Positions 12,001-20,664 of a stretch of 64,000 bases of DNA are shown here, in pieces. The position numbers and the translations under genes were made by a program. The notes under the pieces were generated by a model. The model was given only the letters and a program-made list of their open reading frames with translations. It did not search any database and was not told the DNA's origin. This DNA comes from Calothrix sp. FI2-JRJ7 (lineage in GTDB: Bacteria; Cyanobacteriota; Cyanobacteriia; Cyanobacteriales; Nostocaceae), in assembly GCA_019359675.1 (NCBI GenBank), contig JAHHGX010000003.1:24381-88380 (forward strand), in the 5' to 3' direction. Positions within the stretch are counted from its first letter, which is position 1. Each line of letters starts with the position of its first letter.

Positions 12001-14720
12001 TCTTCATTAACACTTTGAATACCAGGAAGTAAGGTGCTTACTGGAGCATCATTAACTGGCTTGACGGTGATATCTACCGTTTTATTATATTTGCCGGGGT
12101 CTTCGGCTGGATTTATTTCACCCTTATTTTCTAAGTCATTGGTGATAATGTCGAGGACATCTTTGCCGTTAAAATTCAAATCTCCTCGATAGGTAAGCCC
12201 GTCAAGTGCTTTGTTTACAGCATCCAACTTACCTGTCAACGTCATGCTTTTACTACCATTGGCGTTAGGTTCGGAAAACATAACGCCTGTGGTGTCTGCT
12301 AAGGTTAATGTACCTTTGGTGACTTTTAATGTTACCTCTACTTCACCATTGCCTTCATTAACATCAATATCACTGATGCTAATGCCATTACTTTTAGCAG
12401 AGCTAAAAACTAAACTTTCATCTTCATTAACCGTTTGAGCAGTAGGTACTGTATTTACTGGAGCGTCATTAACTGCCTTAATAAAAATATTAACTATACT
12501 AGTAGCTTGTTTTTCTCCTTCTTTACCAGTATTGCCCAAGTCTTTAGTGATGATATTTAGGGTATCGGCACCGTTAACATTAGCACCTCCCTGATAAGTT
12601 AAGCCGTTAAGTGCTGTATTTACTGCTGCAACTGTTCCTTCGATAATGACTTCGCGTGTATTGTCTCCTGTTTTAGACTTTAATTCACTAGATTGTGCTA
12701 AAGTTAGTGTTCCTTTGTTAACAGATAGAGCAACTTGGATAACTCCTGAAGCATTTTCGCTAACATCAACATCGCTAATGCTGATGGCATTACCTTTGTC
12801 AGAGCTAAAAATTAACTTTTCATCTTCCTTAACGTTTAGAGGTTCAGTAGAAGTTGGAACTTTATTTACAGGTGCGTCATTGACTGCTTCAACAGTGATG
12901 TTAACGGTATCCTCGTCTGTCAAGTTAACACCTACACCACTATTACTCAGGTCTTCTGTAAGAATTTTAACTGAAGCGGCGCCGTTAAAATTATTAGTGG
13001 GCTTAAAGCTCATGCCGTTTAGAGCTTTATTAATTTCTGCTATACTTCCTTCAAATTCCAACACTCCATCATCAGTACCATCGCCAACATTAAACTTCAG
13101 GAGATTTGTATTTGTACCGCTAAGGTTAAGAGTTCCATTAGCAGCAGTTAGCCTTACCCGTACCGCTTTATCACCAGCATCAGGGTCACTAATCGAAATT
13201 AAATTGCTATTACTGAAGGTTAGAGTTTTATCTTCATCAATACGAATAGTTGTATCTAGAGTTGGTGGTAATGGTAACTTATTGACGGGTGCGTCATTCT
13301 CGGCAGTCACATCAATTACTGTTTGTATTGGAGTACTGGTATCTTTTCCACCATTTTGGATACCATCTCCATCATTTACTGTTACAGAGATAGTACGACT
13401 AGCAGCAGGAGTATCAGAAGTATTTTTGTAGGTAAGGTTTTGGATTAAAGCTTTGACCGCAGCCAAGCTAGCATTGTCAGTCGTAAATTTGACAACAAGC
13501 TTCTTGCCGTTACTACCATTATCAGATTCGTCAATAGTACCAATAACTTGATTATCAAAGCTTATATTTCTTCCTGCTAGAGCAATAGAGGCGCCATTCC
13601 CGATAGAAAGTTGATCTTCAGCACCTCCACCACTGCTATAAATAACTGTTAAATTACCGCCATTGAAATTTTGCGAATCAATATCATTAAGAGTTACACT
13701 ACTATTCTTATTGATGATATCCGCTGCGGCATTGAGAGCATTTTCATTGAAGGTGATAGAGCTTGTTAAGGCTGACAGTTTTGGCTCATCATTAACATGG
13801 GTAAAATCAATGCTTTTAGGGTCTAATTTAACATTAATCCGGTTAACACGATCACTAATTTCAACATCGAAGGATGGAGCTACTTCACCACCATCATGGA
13901 CAAATTGAACTATACCGTCGTTTATATCTTTTTGAGTAAACTCAGTTAGAGAGTTTCCATTAACCTTAAATTGTCCCTGTAGAAGATTTTGGATAATATA
14001 TTTAATTTTTGCAGGATCGCTCTTATCAACATCTGTTGTATTAAAGTTGTTTGGTGTAAGTGTTACTGTTTCCCCTTCTTTTACCGTCAAGCTTATATTG
14101 TTAACTAATTGTGGTTCGGTTAAAAAACGAATAGAGCTAATACCATTAAGGCTCGCTGTATTGTATGAATATAGTAAACCAGTTGCTTTACCGTTGACTA
14201 AGCCCTTATTCAAACCAATGGTTGCACTTGCTCCATTGTCTAATTCGTTACCAAAAATTGTATCTTTGTAAACAAAATCAATGTTATTGCTGTCTTTATG
14301 CAGTACAACTTGGAAAGTGATATCAGCACCGATACTGCCAGCCTTATCCCACTGGATAATAACTTTATCTGGTTCTATTTTGCGATAAATTTTTCCCCCA
14401 TGTAAATCATCCCAAAAAGGAAAGATACTATTTGCAAAATTAGTATTACTATTAGGAATATTGGCATTACTCGGTCCGATAGCAGCAGTTCCACTATTTC
14501 TAAAAGCAATACCTCCATTATCACCAACAACTATTTGGTTAAAATTATCGCCATAGAAATTAAAGTCAAAACCTAGTTGGATAGTACTCTGGTTATCCGC
14601 AATTACATTTGTAAGTAAATTTTCAACAGTACTGATATCGGTAAAAGCAACTAGTCCTTTTCCGCTAGGGTCTTTAGAATCATAGAGTTTATAGTTTATA
14701 TCAGTAGATTGAGTTGTCAT
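9021..14720 (-). CDS. Secreted multidomain protein: nidogen-like domain, cadherin-like repeats, DUF4114
   Basis: The 1,899-aa product starts at the ATG at 14720, because the TTG just upstream overlaps the ribosome site GGAG, 7 nt before the ATG. Residues about 45-200 resemble the nidogen extracellular domain (LGFDFNFYGDNFNQI, FPFWDDLHGGKI, VIIQWDKAG). A CSPG/NG2-like segment and a first cadherin-like unit follow. Then come six tandem units of about 110 residues, each opening with a form of VNDAPVN...NEDxxLxFS and closing with LTYRG...DTLTITTxD. The C-terminus is a DUF4114 domain with FEDIIGGGDRDYNDMIL, a Ca2+-binding-like motif typical of cyanobacterial and gammaproteobacterial exported proteins. 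It has no signal peptide and no transmembrane helix. Its place between the giant adhesin and a type I exporter suggests it is a secreted surface protein; substrate status is inference. Confidence 0.88.
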   Translation of the reverse strand: MTTQSTDINYKLYDSKDPSGKGLVAFTDISTVENLLTNVIADNQSTIQLGFDFNFYGDNFNQIVVGDNGGIAFRNSGTAAIGPSNANIPNSNTNFANSIFPFWDDLHGGKIYRKIEPDKVIIQWDKAGSIGADITFQVVLHKDSNNIDFVYKDTIFGNELDNGASATIGLNKGLVNGKATGLLYSYNTASLNGISSIRFLTEPQLVNNISLTVKEGETVTLTPNNFNTTDVDKSDPAKIKYIIQNLLQGQFKVNGNSLTEFTQKDINDGIVQFVHDGGEVAPSFDVEISDRVNRINVKLDPKSIDFTHVNDEPKLSALTSSITFNENALNAAADIINKNSSVTLNDIDSQNFNGGNLTVIYSSGGGAEDQLSIGNGASIALAGRNISFDNQVIGTIDESDNGSNGKKLVVKFTTDNASLAAVKALIQNLTYKNTSDTPAASRTISVTVNDGDGIQNGGKDTSTPIQTVIDVTAENDAPVNKLPLPPTLDTTIRIDEDKTLTFSNSNLISISDPDAGDKAVRVRLTAANGTLNLSGTNTNLLKFNVGDGTDDGVLEFEGSIAEINKALNGMSFKPTNNFNGAASVKILTEDLSNSGVGVNLTDEDTVNITVEAVNDAPVNKVPTSTEPLNVKEDEKLIFSSDKGNAISISDVDVSENASGVIQVALSVNKGTLTLAQSSELKSKTGDNTREVIIEGTVAAVNTALNGLTYQGGANVNGADTLNIITKDLGNTGKEGEKQATSIVNIFIKAVNDAPVNTVPTAQTVNEDESLVFSSAKSNGISISDIDVNEGNGEVEVTLKVTKGTLTLADTTGVMFSEPNANGSKSMTLTGKLDAVNKALDGLTYRGDLNFNGKDVLDIITNDLENKGEINPAEDPGKYNKTVDITVKPVNDAPVSTLLPGIQSVNEDTNLVFSAANKNAITISDVDVDGENNVKVTEVQVTLAVNNGKLTLTNTQGITFDPNKGNGGSNVVFSGSLENINKALDGLTYLGEQDYNKEDTLTISINDKANGGSGGELLLRDTVKVFVNPVNDDPINLVPTQKTVQEDTDLVFNADGNGISIKDVDIRESATGEAEVKLVVTKGTLTLKDTIGLTFKEGNGQGNAVVSFAGKQADINKALASLTYRGDTNFHGSDTLTITTSDKGNTGSGGILTDTDEVSITVTPVNDAPVNSLPGQQNVDEDKNLIFSTQKGNAISISDVDADEGKGEIQVTLSVTKGFLTLKDATKLSFTAGDGKANATMTFTGKVADVNNALNGLVYRGEQDYHGSETLTITTSDLGNFGNEIQIDKDTIGINVIPDIDADGINAPTEQQAASEIVKQSADDKLKNLSQRAVDDGGIVALFGADGGTTKPIIVAIHDDDQKQFGASETPVLVIRDVKTQRLEEVTSDPIAVFDSKDLKKSSLKKITTALDIIDFEVMPNSQLKDKDLQQKVQEGIKQKPIRVEIKLPDGLGDMPVNAILQRRADGTLYDFRRQSNSKRGQLNSDMLTGAVLEDRNLDGKADWAVVYLQDGEWGDEDGLSNGVIKKSLVAANLDFGASRIEARSSQDGLNFYGNRSFVQFNISGFSGREASEVGMARVRFGDNGQIIEVNGKAVNSLDEAKQAIIQRGETLFSSLTNKSRNPNIGNQAHTVAFEEGEQAVFFVIQDGTKDELLFNGANSKSVKFSLSSLNSGSAVFQTSADERGQTAKISFAGLFDIGARILTAEEARSQVGLLAIAQNQSQLNTTGELIDLKSSNAFDGKQVTLQFSLQREAGYKNSVYLYRVDDAKGSIKDPLTGMLLDPTTNLSADQRQRYFQLATGDSLVKDVEFQAQNSKTSEASITLKGGQYYAPFMVSNGTLSSIGNDYSRILTSYIGISNNGVDYIRNLGTNKFGFEDIIGGGDRDYNDMILSINQVKVTV

Positions 14721-14726
14721 AGTTAA

Positions 14727-14730
14727 CTCC
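14727..14730 (-). promoter_or_regulatory. Ribosome binding site GGAG deciding the start at 14720
   Basis: On the minus strand TTGGAGTTAACTATG places GGAG 7 nt before the ATG. The in-frame TTG four codons earlier overlaps the site itself and is unlikely to be the start. Confidence 0.6.
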
Positions 14731-14980
14731 AATATTTTGTAAGTTGTTAAATTTTAATTAATCAATGAAATACTAATTTCATTAAATTAAACGAGGTATC
14801 AGGACGACTATAATAAGCAGCTACCAGTGACGCATACTAATCAATAATACGTACATTATTATTTACATGCCAATGGTGCAAATACTGGATATGTCAAACA
14901 AAAAGACCTGATAAAAACATTATAATTAGGTACATCTTTATAAAGAAACAATAAAGCTATAAACGTCAAATTCATGTGAT

Positions 14981-15012
14981 AAAATAAAAAGAGCGCTTTG
15001 GTAAACGCTCTC
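14981..15012 (-). terminator. Rho-independent terminator after hlyD
   Basis: On the minus strand, AGAGCGTTT and AAAGCGCTCT pair with one bulged base and are followed at once by TTTTTATTTT. It lies about 30 nt after the HlyD stop codon and separates the exporter operon from the downstream substrate genes. Confidence 0.75.
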
Positions 15013-15043
15013 AGTGCTTGCTAATTATTTCAACTTTCAAATC

Positions 15044-16618
15044 CTATCGCACGTTCTTTAAGCTCTCTAAATTAGAGCTAAACATATCTGCGAATATACT
15101 CATTACAGTTCTATCTCTAATCTTTATATTCGTGCTTACTCCCATCCCGGACTGTAAAGCAATATTTCGCTCATTTACTTTTAATTGTTGAGTTTGAAGT
15201 TCTACTTTTGCTGGGAATCTATAAAATGGATAGATTTGGTCTGGTGGTAGTGCGTCTGAACCTATAGAAACTAGTTTACCTTTAATATCTCCAAATTCGC
15301 TAAACGGGAATGAGTCAATTCTGACATCAACTGTCATTCCCTCTTTGACAAAACCAATATCTTTGTTCGTAATAAATATCTTAGCGATGAGTTTATCTGT
15401 AGGTACTACTTTCAAAATTGGCTCGCTTCCAGTAACTACAAACCCGGAAGATTTTGCTTTTAGTTCAAATACTGTACCATTAACAGGCGCCGTTATTACC
15501 TGGTACTTAAGGTTCATTTTAGCTTGGCTGATTTGTGAGTCAATTTCCGCCATACGTTTGTTATTCTCGACAATCGCTTTATTCATTTGACTGTCAATTT
15601 CGGCGATACGTTTGTTATTTTCAGCAATTCGGTCAAGCCAATCTTTACGGGAAACTGCTGTAGTGTTTTGTAACTTTGCTTGTCCTTCGGCAATTTCTGC
15701 CTGCAATTTAAATTTTTCTTTGGTTAGCTGGTCGAGTTGAGATTGAGCGTTTCGGACTTCCTCTTGTTGTTTGAGGAATTGAAGCTGCGATATGGCGCCT
15801 TGTTTCGCTAGTTCTGAAATGTTATTTAATATTCCCTGATTCATTTTCAAGGTGTCTTTTGTGGAAGCGATACGAATGTCGGTTTGTTCTACCTGGCGCC
15901 GAAGTTGATCGATTTCCAAAGAAGCTGCTGCAACTCTTGCATCTAATTCGATTTGGGTGGATGAAATTCGTTCGCGTTGTTCAACAGATAGCTTACCTGT
16001 AGCAATACCATCAAGCTGGCTGCGATAAACTTGGTTTTCCGCAATTAATGCAGCGCGGCTTTTTGTTAAATCAAGTATTGATACAGGAAGTAGGAGTGTT
16101 GATGTATTTGCTGACTCTCCACGTAACTGTGCAGTATAGAACTGGTTTTCTTGAGCAAGGGAGCTACGGATTTTTTGTAATGATTCTAGTTGTGCTTTTG
16201 CGGTTGTGTTGTCAAGTACAATTAGTTTATCTCCCGCTTTAACTTGCTCTCCATCTTCCACAAATATATCTTTAACAACTCCACCAACAGGCGCCTGTAC
16301 ATCTTTTGTGGCGCCTGCTGGTTCGAGTTTTCCTGTTGCTGATACTGCTTCTTCAATTTTGGCGATGTTAGCCCATATTACTGTACCAGTTGTGGCAAGC
16401 ATTAATCCCCATAATATAGCGCGCGACCACTTGCGAGGTTGTTTTAATATTACTGGTTGCTCAAATTTGGGGACGTGTCTAATTGCAGAGCTTAGTGGTT
16501 TTTGTTGGATTTCTTCCGTATTTTGTGGTAGTTTTGCAGTTAATTCTTGCATTGATGCTATGGCACTTGTAGAGGAATTAGCTTTACCGTTGGCGCCGTT
16601 ACCGTTATTAGAATTCAT
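15044..16618 (-). CDS. HlyD-family membrane fusion protein of type I secretion
   Basis: The 524-aa protein has a hydrophilic N-terminal tail rich in Asn/Gly/Ser, one membrane helix at about residues 65-85 (AILWGLMLATTGTVIWANI), a split biotinyl-lipoyl-like domain (VQAPVGGVVKDIFVEDGEQVKAGDKL and, after the hairpin, VITAPVNGTVFEL), and a long coiled-coil hairpin between them (about 150-370). The C-terminal beta-barrel includes VKEGMTVDVRIDSFPF. These are the hallmarks of periplasmic adaptors that link an inner-membrane ABC exporter to a TolC-like outer-membrane channel. The coiled coil has a near-duplicated ENNKRIAEIDSQ heptad-rich segment. It follows the ABC gene by 75 bp, which include a C-rich/G-rich repeat hairpin. 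No TolC homologue is encoded nearby. Confidence 0.93.
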   Translation of the reverse strand: MNSNNGNGANGKANSSTSAIASMQELTAKLPQNTEEIQQKPLSSAIRHVPKFEQPVILKQPRKWSRAILWGLMLATTGTVIWANIAKIEEAVSATGKLEPAGATKDVQAPVGGVVKDIFVEDGEQVKAGDKLIVLDNTTAKAQLESLQKIRSSLAQENQFYTAQLRGESANTSTLLLPVSILDLTKSRAALIAENQVYRSQLDGIATGKLSVEQRERISSTQIELDARVAAASLEIDQLRRQVEQTDIRIASTKDTLKMNQGILNNISELAKQGAISQLQFLKQQEEVRNAQSQLDQLTKEKFKLQAEIAEGQAKLQNTTAVSRKDWLDRIAENNKRIAEIDSQMNKAIVENNKRMAEIDSQISQAKMNLKYQVITAPVNGTVFELKAKSSGFVVTGSEPILKVVPTDKLIAKIFITNKDIGFVKEGMTVDVRIDSFPFSEFGDIKGKLVSIGSDALPPDQIYPFYRFPAKVELQTQQLKVNERNIALQSGMGVSTNIKIRDRTVMSIFADMFSSNLESLKNVR

Positions 16619-16651
16619 AAGTGGTTAATTTAGTAGTTAGTTAAAATTGAT

Positions 16652-16680
16652 TCCCCCCAACCCCCCTTAATAAGGGGGGC
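16652..16680. repeat. Palindromic intergenic repeat, CCCCCC..GGGGGG type (copy 1 of 3)
   Basis: The core CCCCCCTTAATAAGGGGGG is a near-perfect inverted repeat preceded by CCCCCCAA. Related elements lie at 30456-30485 and 42276-42305. This copy sits inside the secretion operon, between the ABC and hlyD genes. Confidence 0.7.
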
Positions 16681-16693
16681 TTTGAGAAGAATG

Positions 16694-19663
16694 CTAAACA
16701 GTTATTTTGCTTTCTGAAGCTTCTTGCTGTTGGGATAAGCAGTAATAAAGCCCTTTCATTTTTGTTAATTCATTGTGGGTACCCTGTTCTGCAATTTTTC
16801 CAGCGTTCATCATTAAGATGATGTCAGCATTTTGAATTGTTGCGAGACGGTGCGTAATAAATAACACTGTGCGTCCTTTAAATGCGATTTGTAGGTTTAA
16901 GCACACTTGTCGTTCGGTTGTGTAGTCGAGTGCGCTAGTTGCTTCGTCAAGAATTAGCAGTGGTGGATTTTGTAGCACGGTGCGGGCAATTGCAATTCTT
17001 TGTTTTTGTCCACCAGATAAAGCAGAACCCCTTTCACCAACGCGCGTATTATAACCATTGGGCAAGTTCATAATGAAGTCATGCGCGCAGGCAATTTTGG
17101 CAGCTTCTACAATTTCTTCGGGAGTAGCATCGGGCATGGTTAGGGCAATATTTTCTTGGACTGTGGTATCAAATAGAAGAGTATCTTGCAGTACCATTCC
17201 AATTTGTTGACGCAGCGAATATAGTTCAACTTTGCTTATCTCATACCCGTCAATCAGAATTCTGCCAGCATCAAGTTCGTAAAGTCGCGGGATTAATTTT
17301 GTTAAAGTACTCTTACCGGCGCCGCTTTGTCCGACTACTCCAATAAACGAACCTGCGGGAATTTCAACGGATATATTATTAAGTTGGGGATTTGGAGATT
17401 TGGCAAAGCTGAAGGTAACGTTTTCGTAACGAACTTGTCCTTTAATGACTGGCATAGGAATATTACTTTTACCAGCGAGTTCCGATTCTTGCGGAGTATC
17501 CAAGATATCAGCTAATCGTTCCAGTGATAGTGCTGTTTCTTGGAAGTTTTGCCAAAGTTGAATTAACCGCAGTAATGGACTTGTGACATATCCGGCAATA
17601 ATTCTAAAAGCAATTAATTCTCCAAGCGTGATTTCTCCTTGAAGTACTAAATAGGCGCCTACCCACAGTAATAATAAGTTTGATAATTTATTGAGAAAGT
17701 TGCTTAGAGAGCTAGCAGTATTACTCGTTAGTACATTATCAAAACTCGAACTAATATATTTACCGTAGCGTTGTTGCCACTGCCATCTCGAGTTAAGTTC
17801 GATATTTTGGGCTTTGACAGTTTGAATACCCGATATGACTTCGACTAAATATGATTGAGTTGCAGCATTTTTCTCTGCTTTCGTTCGAGTTTGACTACGA
17901 ACAATAGGAGCAAATATAAATGTTAATATAGCAAATAGTGGTACGGTCGCTAATGCCACAAGAGTTAGCAACCAACTATAAACAATCATTACCGCTATAT
18001 AAATTACCGAGAAGATAGCATCGAGTACAACGGTAAGGGCAGTACCTGTTAAAAACGAACGGATGTTCTCTAATTCGTTAATTCTGGAGGATATTTCCCC
18101 TACAGGACGTTTTTCAAAGTAGCGCAGTGGTAATCTTAATAAATGGTCGATAACCTCTGAACCTAAAGATAAATCAATACGGTTGGTTGTATCGGCGAAT
18201 AAGTTTGTACGTAACCAGGTAATTATTCCCTCGATTACTGCCATTGCAATTAGTACAAATCCCAATACGTTTAGTGTGTTGGCGCCATTTTGAATAATTA
18301 CCTTATCAATAATGACTTGGGTGACTAATGGATTGGCAAGTCCCAGTAACTGTACAAATAATGAAGCTACAAATACTTCGATTAATACAACTTTATGTTT
18401 TTTAATTGCTGGCAAAAACCAACTTAGCCCAAACCGCTTTTTCGGTGTTTCAGGTGTAGATTGCAGTAATAAAACTTGACATTCTTCTGTATAATTTTCT
18501 ATAAACTCGGCAGTTTTTTTACGAACAATTCCTTGTTCAGGAATCGCTAACACTAATTCTTTTTCTGATGCACTGTAAAGAATTGCATAAGTATCAAGAT
18601 ATGGAAGAAGCACAGGAGTCGGCAGTTGGGATATTGCAACTGCTGGTGCTTGTACTAGTTGGGCTTTTACACCTATCAGTTCTGCCAGTCCACCGCACAA
18701 CTCTATAGATACTTTACCTGTTCGCTTGTAATTGTTGGACAGCGCGCGGTGTATAACATCGCGTCTCCACGGCATTCCCCAATATTTTGATAGCATGTGG
18801 AAACATGCAAGTGTTGCGTCAACTGGTCCGCGACCGCTAACAAAGGGGTATTTTGCTTGCGTGCTGATTTTGCTTGGTATTGATTCGGGTTTTTCAGGAG
18901 CAAAAGGCACATCCCAAGAATCTGGTTCAACAGAAATACTTTCAGGGTTTGTACTTGTGACTGAATTGAATGATAAAGTGTGGTCAGTAAACCCTACCAG
19001 GCGAATTCCTTTATCCGTAGTTTTAGTGTATTCTTGACTATTGTCAAAATTTATGGTGTTACCAACTGCATAATTAGAACCACTGCTGCTAACTAACCAA
19101 AATAAGTTAGGGTCTAACTGCGAAAGTGGAATTTTACCAGATGGAAGGTTAAGGATAGTTGTATAATTTGCGGCGCCTATAGCAAGTTCTTTTAAATTGT
19201 CTACAACTTTACCCCGACGCTGGAGTTCTTTGGTTAACAAGTCATATATTTCAATTAAACTGTACCGTGAGCGGAAATATTCGGCAACTTCGGGTTGGTT
19301 AGATAATAATTCTTCAAAGTCTGCTGCATTGAGGGTAAGACAGACAGACTCTACAGAAGAAATAACCGTTTCACATGCTACACCACGAATTATTCCAACA
19401 GCGCCGCACAATGCACCCGGTTTAAGAATTTCTAATGTATCTGGCGCTGTAACGTCTGAAGGATATCCTAACAAACGTGCTTGTCCTGTATAGAGAATAG
19501 CGATTTTTGCTGGCAAGTTATCTTTGACAACTATGGCTTGTCCCATTCGATAACGTAATGGTGAAAGCTTTTGTGCAAGTTTTTCGATATCAGCTACATT
19601 CATCCTGTCAAAAGGTGGTGTGGTAGCTAGAAAATCAATAATAGTGGTGGAACTCGATATCAT
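16694..19663 (-). CDS. Type I secretion ABC exporter with cNMP-binding-like and C39-like domains
   Basis: The 989-aa fused half-transporter has three parts. Residues about 10-140 form a cyclic-nucleotide-binding-like fold, but the usual ligand-contacting FGE and RxAT are replaced by CGA and a segment without the arginine, so nucleotide binding is doubtful. Residues about 270-395 are a C39-peptidase-like domain. Its active-site region reads DATLAC instead of DCGLAC, and the catalytic His position is Thr (LDTYAILY), so it should not cleave leaders but act as a docking domain, as in HlyB. Residues about 420-705 carry six membrane helices, and about 745-980 the ATPase with GQSGAGKST, LSGGQKQR and LILDEATSALD. 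It probably powers export of the large proteins encoded downstream. The upstream isomerase gene ends 7 bp before it. Confidence 0.93.
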   Translation of the reverse strand: MISSSTTIIDFLATTPPFDRMNVADIEKLAQKLSPLRYRMGQAIVVKDNLPAKIAILYTGQARLLGYPSDVTAPDTLEILKPGALCGAVGIIRGVACETVISSVESVCLTLNAADFEELLSNQPEVAEYFRSRYSLIEIYDLLTKELQRRGKVVDNLKELAIGAANYTTILNLPSGKIPLSQLDPNLFWLVSSSGSNYAVGNTINFDNSQEYTKTTDKGIRLVGFTDHTLSFNSVTSTNPESISVEPDSWDVPFAPEKPESIPSKISTQAKYPFVSGRGPVDATLACFHMLSKYWGMPWRRDVIHRALSNNYKRTGKVSIELCGGLAELIGVKAQLVQAPAVAISQLPTPVLLPYLDTYAILYSASEKELVLAIPEQGIVRKKTAEFIENYTEECQVLLLQSTPETPKKRFGLSWFLPAIKKHKVVLIEVFVASLFVQLLGLANPLVTQVIIDKVIIQNGANTLNVLGFVLIAMAVIEGIITWLRTNLFADTTNRIDLSLGSEVIDHLLRLPLRYFEKRPVGEISSRINELENIRSFLTGTALTVVLDAIFSVIYIAVMIVYSWLLTLVALATVPLFAILTFIFAPIVRSQTRTKAEKNAATQSYLVEVISGIQTVKAQNIELNSRWQWQQRYGKYISSSFDNVLTSNTASSLSNFLNKLSNLLLLWVGAYLVLQGEITLGELIAFRIIAGYVTSPLLRLIQLWQNFQETALSLERLADILDTPQESELAGKSNIPMPVIKGQVRYENVTFSFAKSPNPQLNNISVEIPAGSFIGVVGQSGAGKSTLTKLIPRLYELDAGRILIDGYEISKVELYSLRQQIGMVLQDTLLFDTTVQENIALTMPDATPEEIVEAAKIACAHDFIMNLPNGYNTRVGERGSALSGGQKQRIAIARTVLQNPPLLILDEATSALDYTTERQVCLNLQIAFKGRTVLFITHRLATIQNADIILMMNAGKIAEQGTHNELTKMKGLYYCLSQQQEASESKITV

Positions 19664-19670
19664 TATATTG

Positions 19671-20471
19671 TTATGTTGTTATATTTATTATGTCTGTAGA
19701 GACGCGTTCACGCAGTGTCCCGCAGGGAATATATCGCGTCTCTACATTGTCTGAAATTAAAATAGGGGTTTGTTGAATTTGTTCTCCCAGCCATTTTTCA
19801 AACAAATGATTGAGCAACATGGCGCCTGTTGCATCATCTAGCTGTGCTGGAATTAATTTTTCTAAGCGTAGAATGACGTACCAATTTTCTAACTTTATCG
19901 GTGTCCACAACTGTCCTTCTTTTGAGATGGAAAGTTTTTGGACAATTGCTGGATGTGGTTGCGACATCGGAACAGGCCCAATTAATCCTCCTGTTTGAGC
20001 TTCTACACCTTGTGAAAACTCCCGCGCGCAGTCAGCAAAGCTTTGTTCTCCTGCTTTGATGCGGAAATACAACTCTTGTGCTACTTCCATATCTTGGGAA
20101 CGCAGGAGAGAATATACAACTTTATCTAACTGGGGTTTGTACTGAAGAAAGTTTTGTTTAATCGTCCCTCCCCAGGTTGTTTGCTTAAATTTTTCGATTC
20201 GCAGTTCTTTTGTGGCTAATGCTTCTAATTGCTCCACGGTTATGCAGTACCGTTGGAGTACGGCATCAAGCGCGGCAGGAGTAGTAATTTGATTGTTTTG
20301 ATAAAACTTAGAAATAATACTACTTTTCTCTTCGGATGTTAGTTCTACTTCTGCAATAGCTTTATCTATTATGAGTTCGCGTTGTAACTGCGGTAGCATT
20401 TGATAACCAGCCAACAGAGAAATAATTTCTGCGGCGGTAATAGTCTGGTTGCCAAGTTGAATGTAAGCCAT
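19671..20471 (-). CDS. Parvulin-type peptidylprolyl isomerase of the secretion operon
   Basis: The 266-aa protein has an N-terminal helical region and a central rotamase domain at about residues 115-215 (LYFRIKAGEQSFADCAREFS, GGLIGPVPMSQPHPAI, WTPIKLENWYVILRLEK), which places it in the SurA/PrsA/parvulin group. It lacks a signal peptide, so it probably acts in the cytoplasm or at the membrane, helping keep large substrates export-competent; that role is inference. It is first in the exporter operon. The last 20 or so residues (VETRYIPCGTLRERV and on) are encoded by an inserted GTAGAGACG-family palindromic repeat, so the C-terminus is not native to the family. Confidence 0.88.
   Translation of the reverse strand: MAYIQLGNQTITAAEIISLLAGYQMLPQLQRELIIDKAIAEVELTSEEKSSIISKFYQNNQITTPAALDAVLQRYCITVEQLEALATKELRIEKFKQTTWGGTIKQNFLQYKPQLDKVVYSLLRSQDMEVAQELYFRIKAGEQSFADCAREFSQGVEAQTGGLIGPVPMSQPHPAIVQKLSISKEGQLWTPIKLENWYVILRLEKLIPAQLDDATGAMLLNHLFEKWLGEQIQQTPILISDNVETRYIPCGTLRERVSTDIINITT
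19695..19746. repeat. GTAGAGACG palindromic repeat inside the 3' end of the isomerase gene
   Basis: TGTAGAGACGCG and CGCGTCTCTACA form inverted ends around an inner CCCGCAGGG hairpin. It is one of five family members here and the only one translated, supplying the isomerase's tail. Confidence 0.8.
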
Positions 20472-20614
20472 AGCGAGTATGTGCGCGGGTGGGAAGCCTC
20501 AGTATAATTTCCCTCGCATATCATGCCTAAATTGGTGTAAACACAGCAACAGTAACTCTACGTATATATAGTGATGAAGATGAAAGTATTTGCGTGTTAA
20601 TACTGGAATTCTTC

Positions 20615-20661
20615 CCTTACCCCGGAGCCGCAGCGGGGAAGGGTCGCGAAGCGGGGGTGGG
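20615..20661. repeat. C/G-rich hairpin between isomerase and SirB1 genes
   Basis: CTTACCCCGGAGCCGCAGCG and the following GGGGAAGGG...GGGGGTGGG form a GC-rich imperfect inverted repeat of the kind scattered in cyanobacterial intergenic DNA. No second copy was found here. Confidence 0.45.
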
Positions 20662-20664
20662 ATT

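Larger units (their letters stand above)
14721..15043. other. Intergenic promoter region between secretion operon and surface-protein gene
   Basis: No coding sequence is seen. The right end holds a terminator for the hlyD operon (14981-15012). The AT-rich remainder must therefore carry the promoter for the 1,899-aa protein gene, but no specific box could be assigned with confidence. Confidence 0.5.

Noticed and set aside
12646..13431. Long plus-strand open frame (261 codons) opposite the cadherin-like repeats
   Set aside because: It lies antisense to a clear repeat-protein gene, has no domain, and its Ser/Leu/Pro-rich composition is what the complementary strand of the repeats would give.
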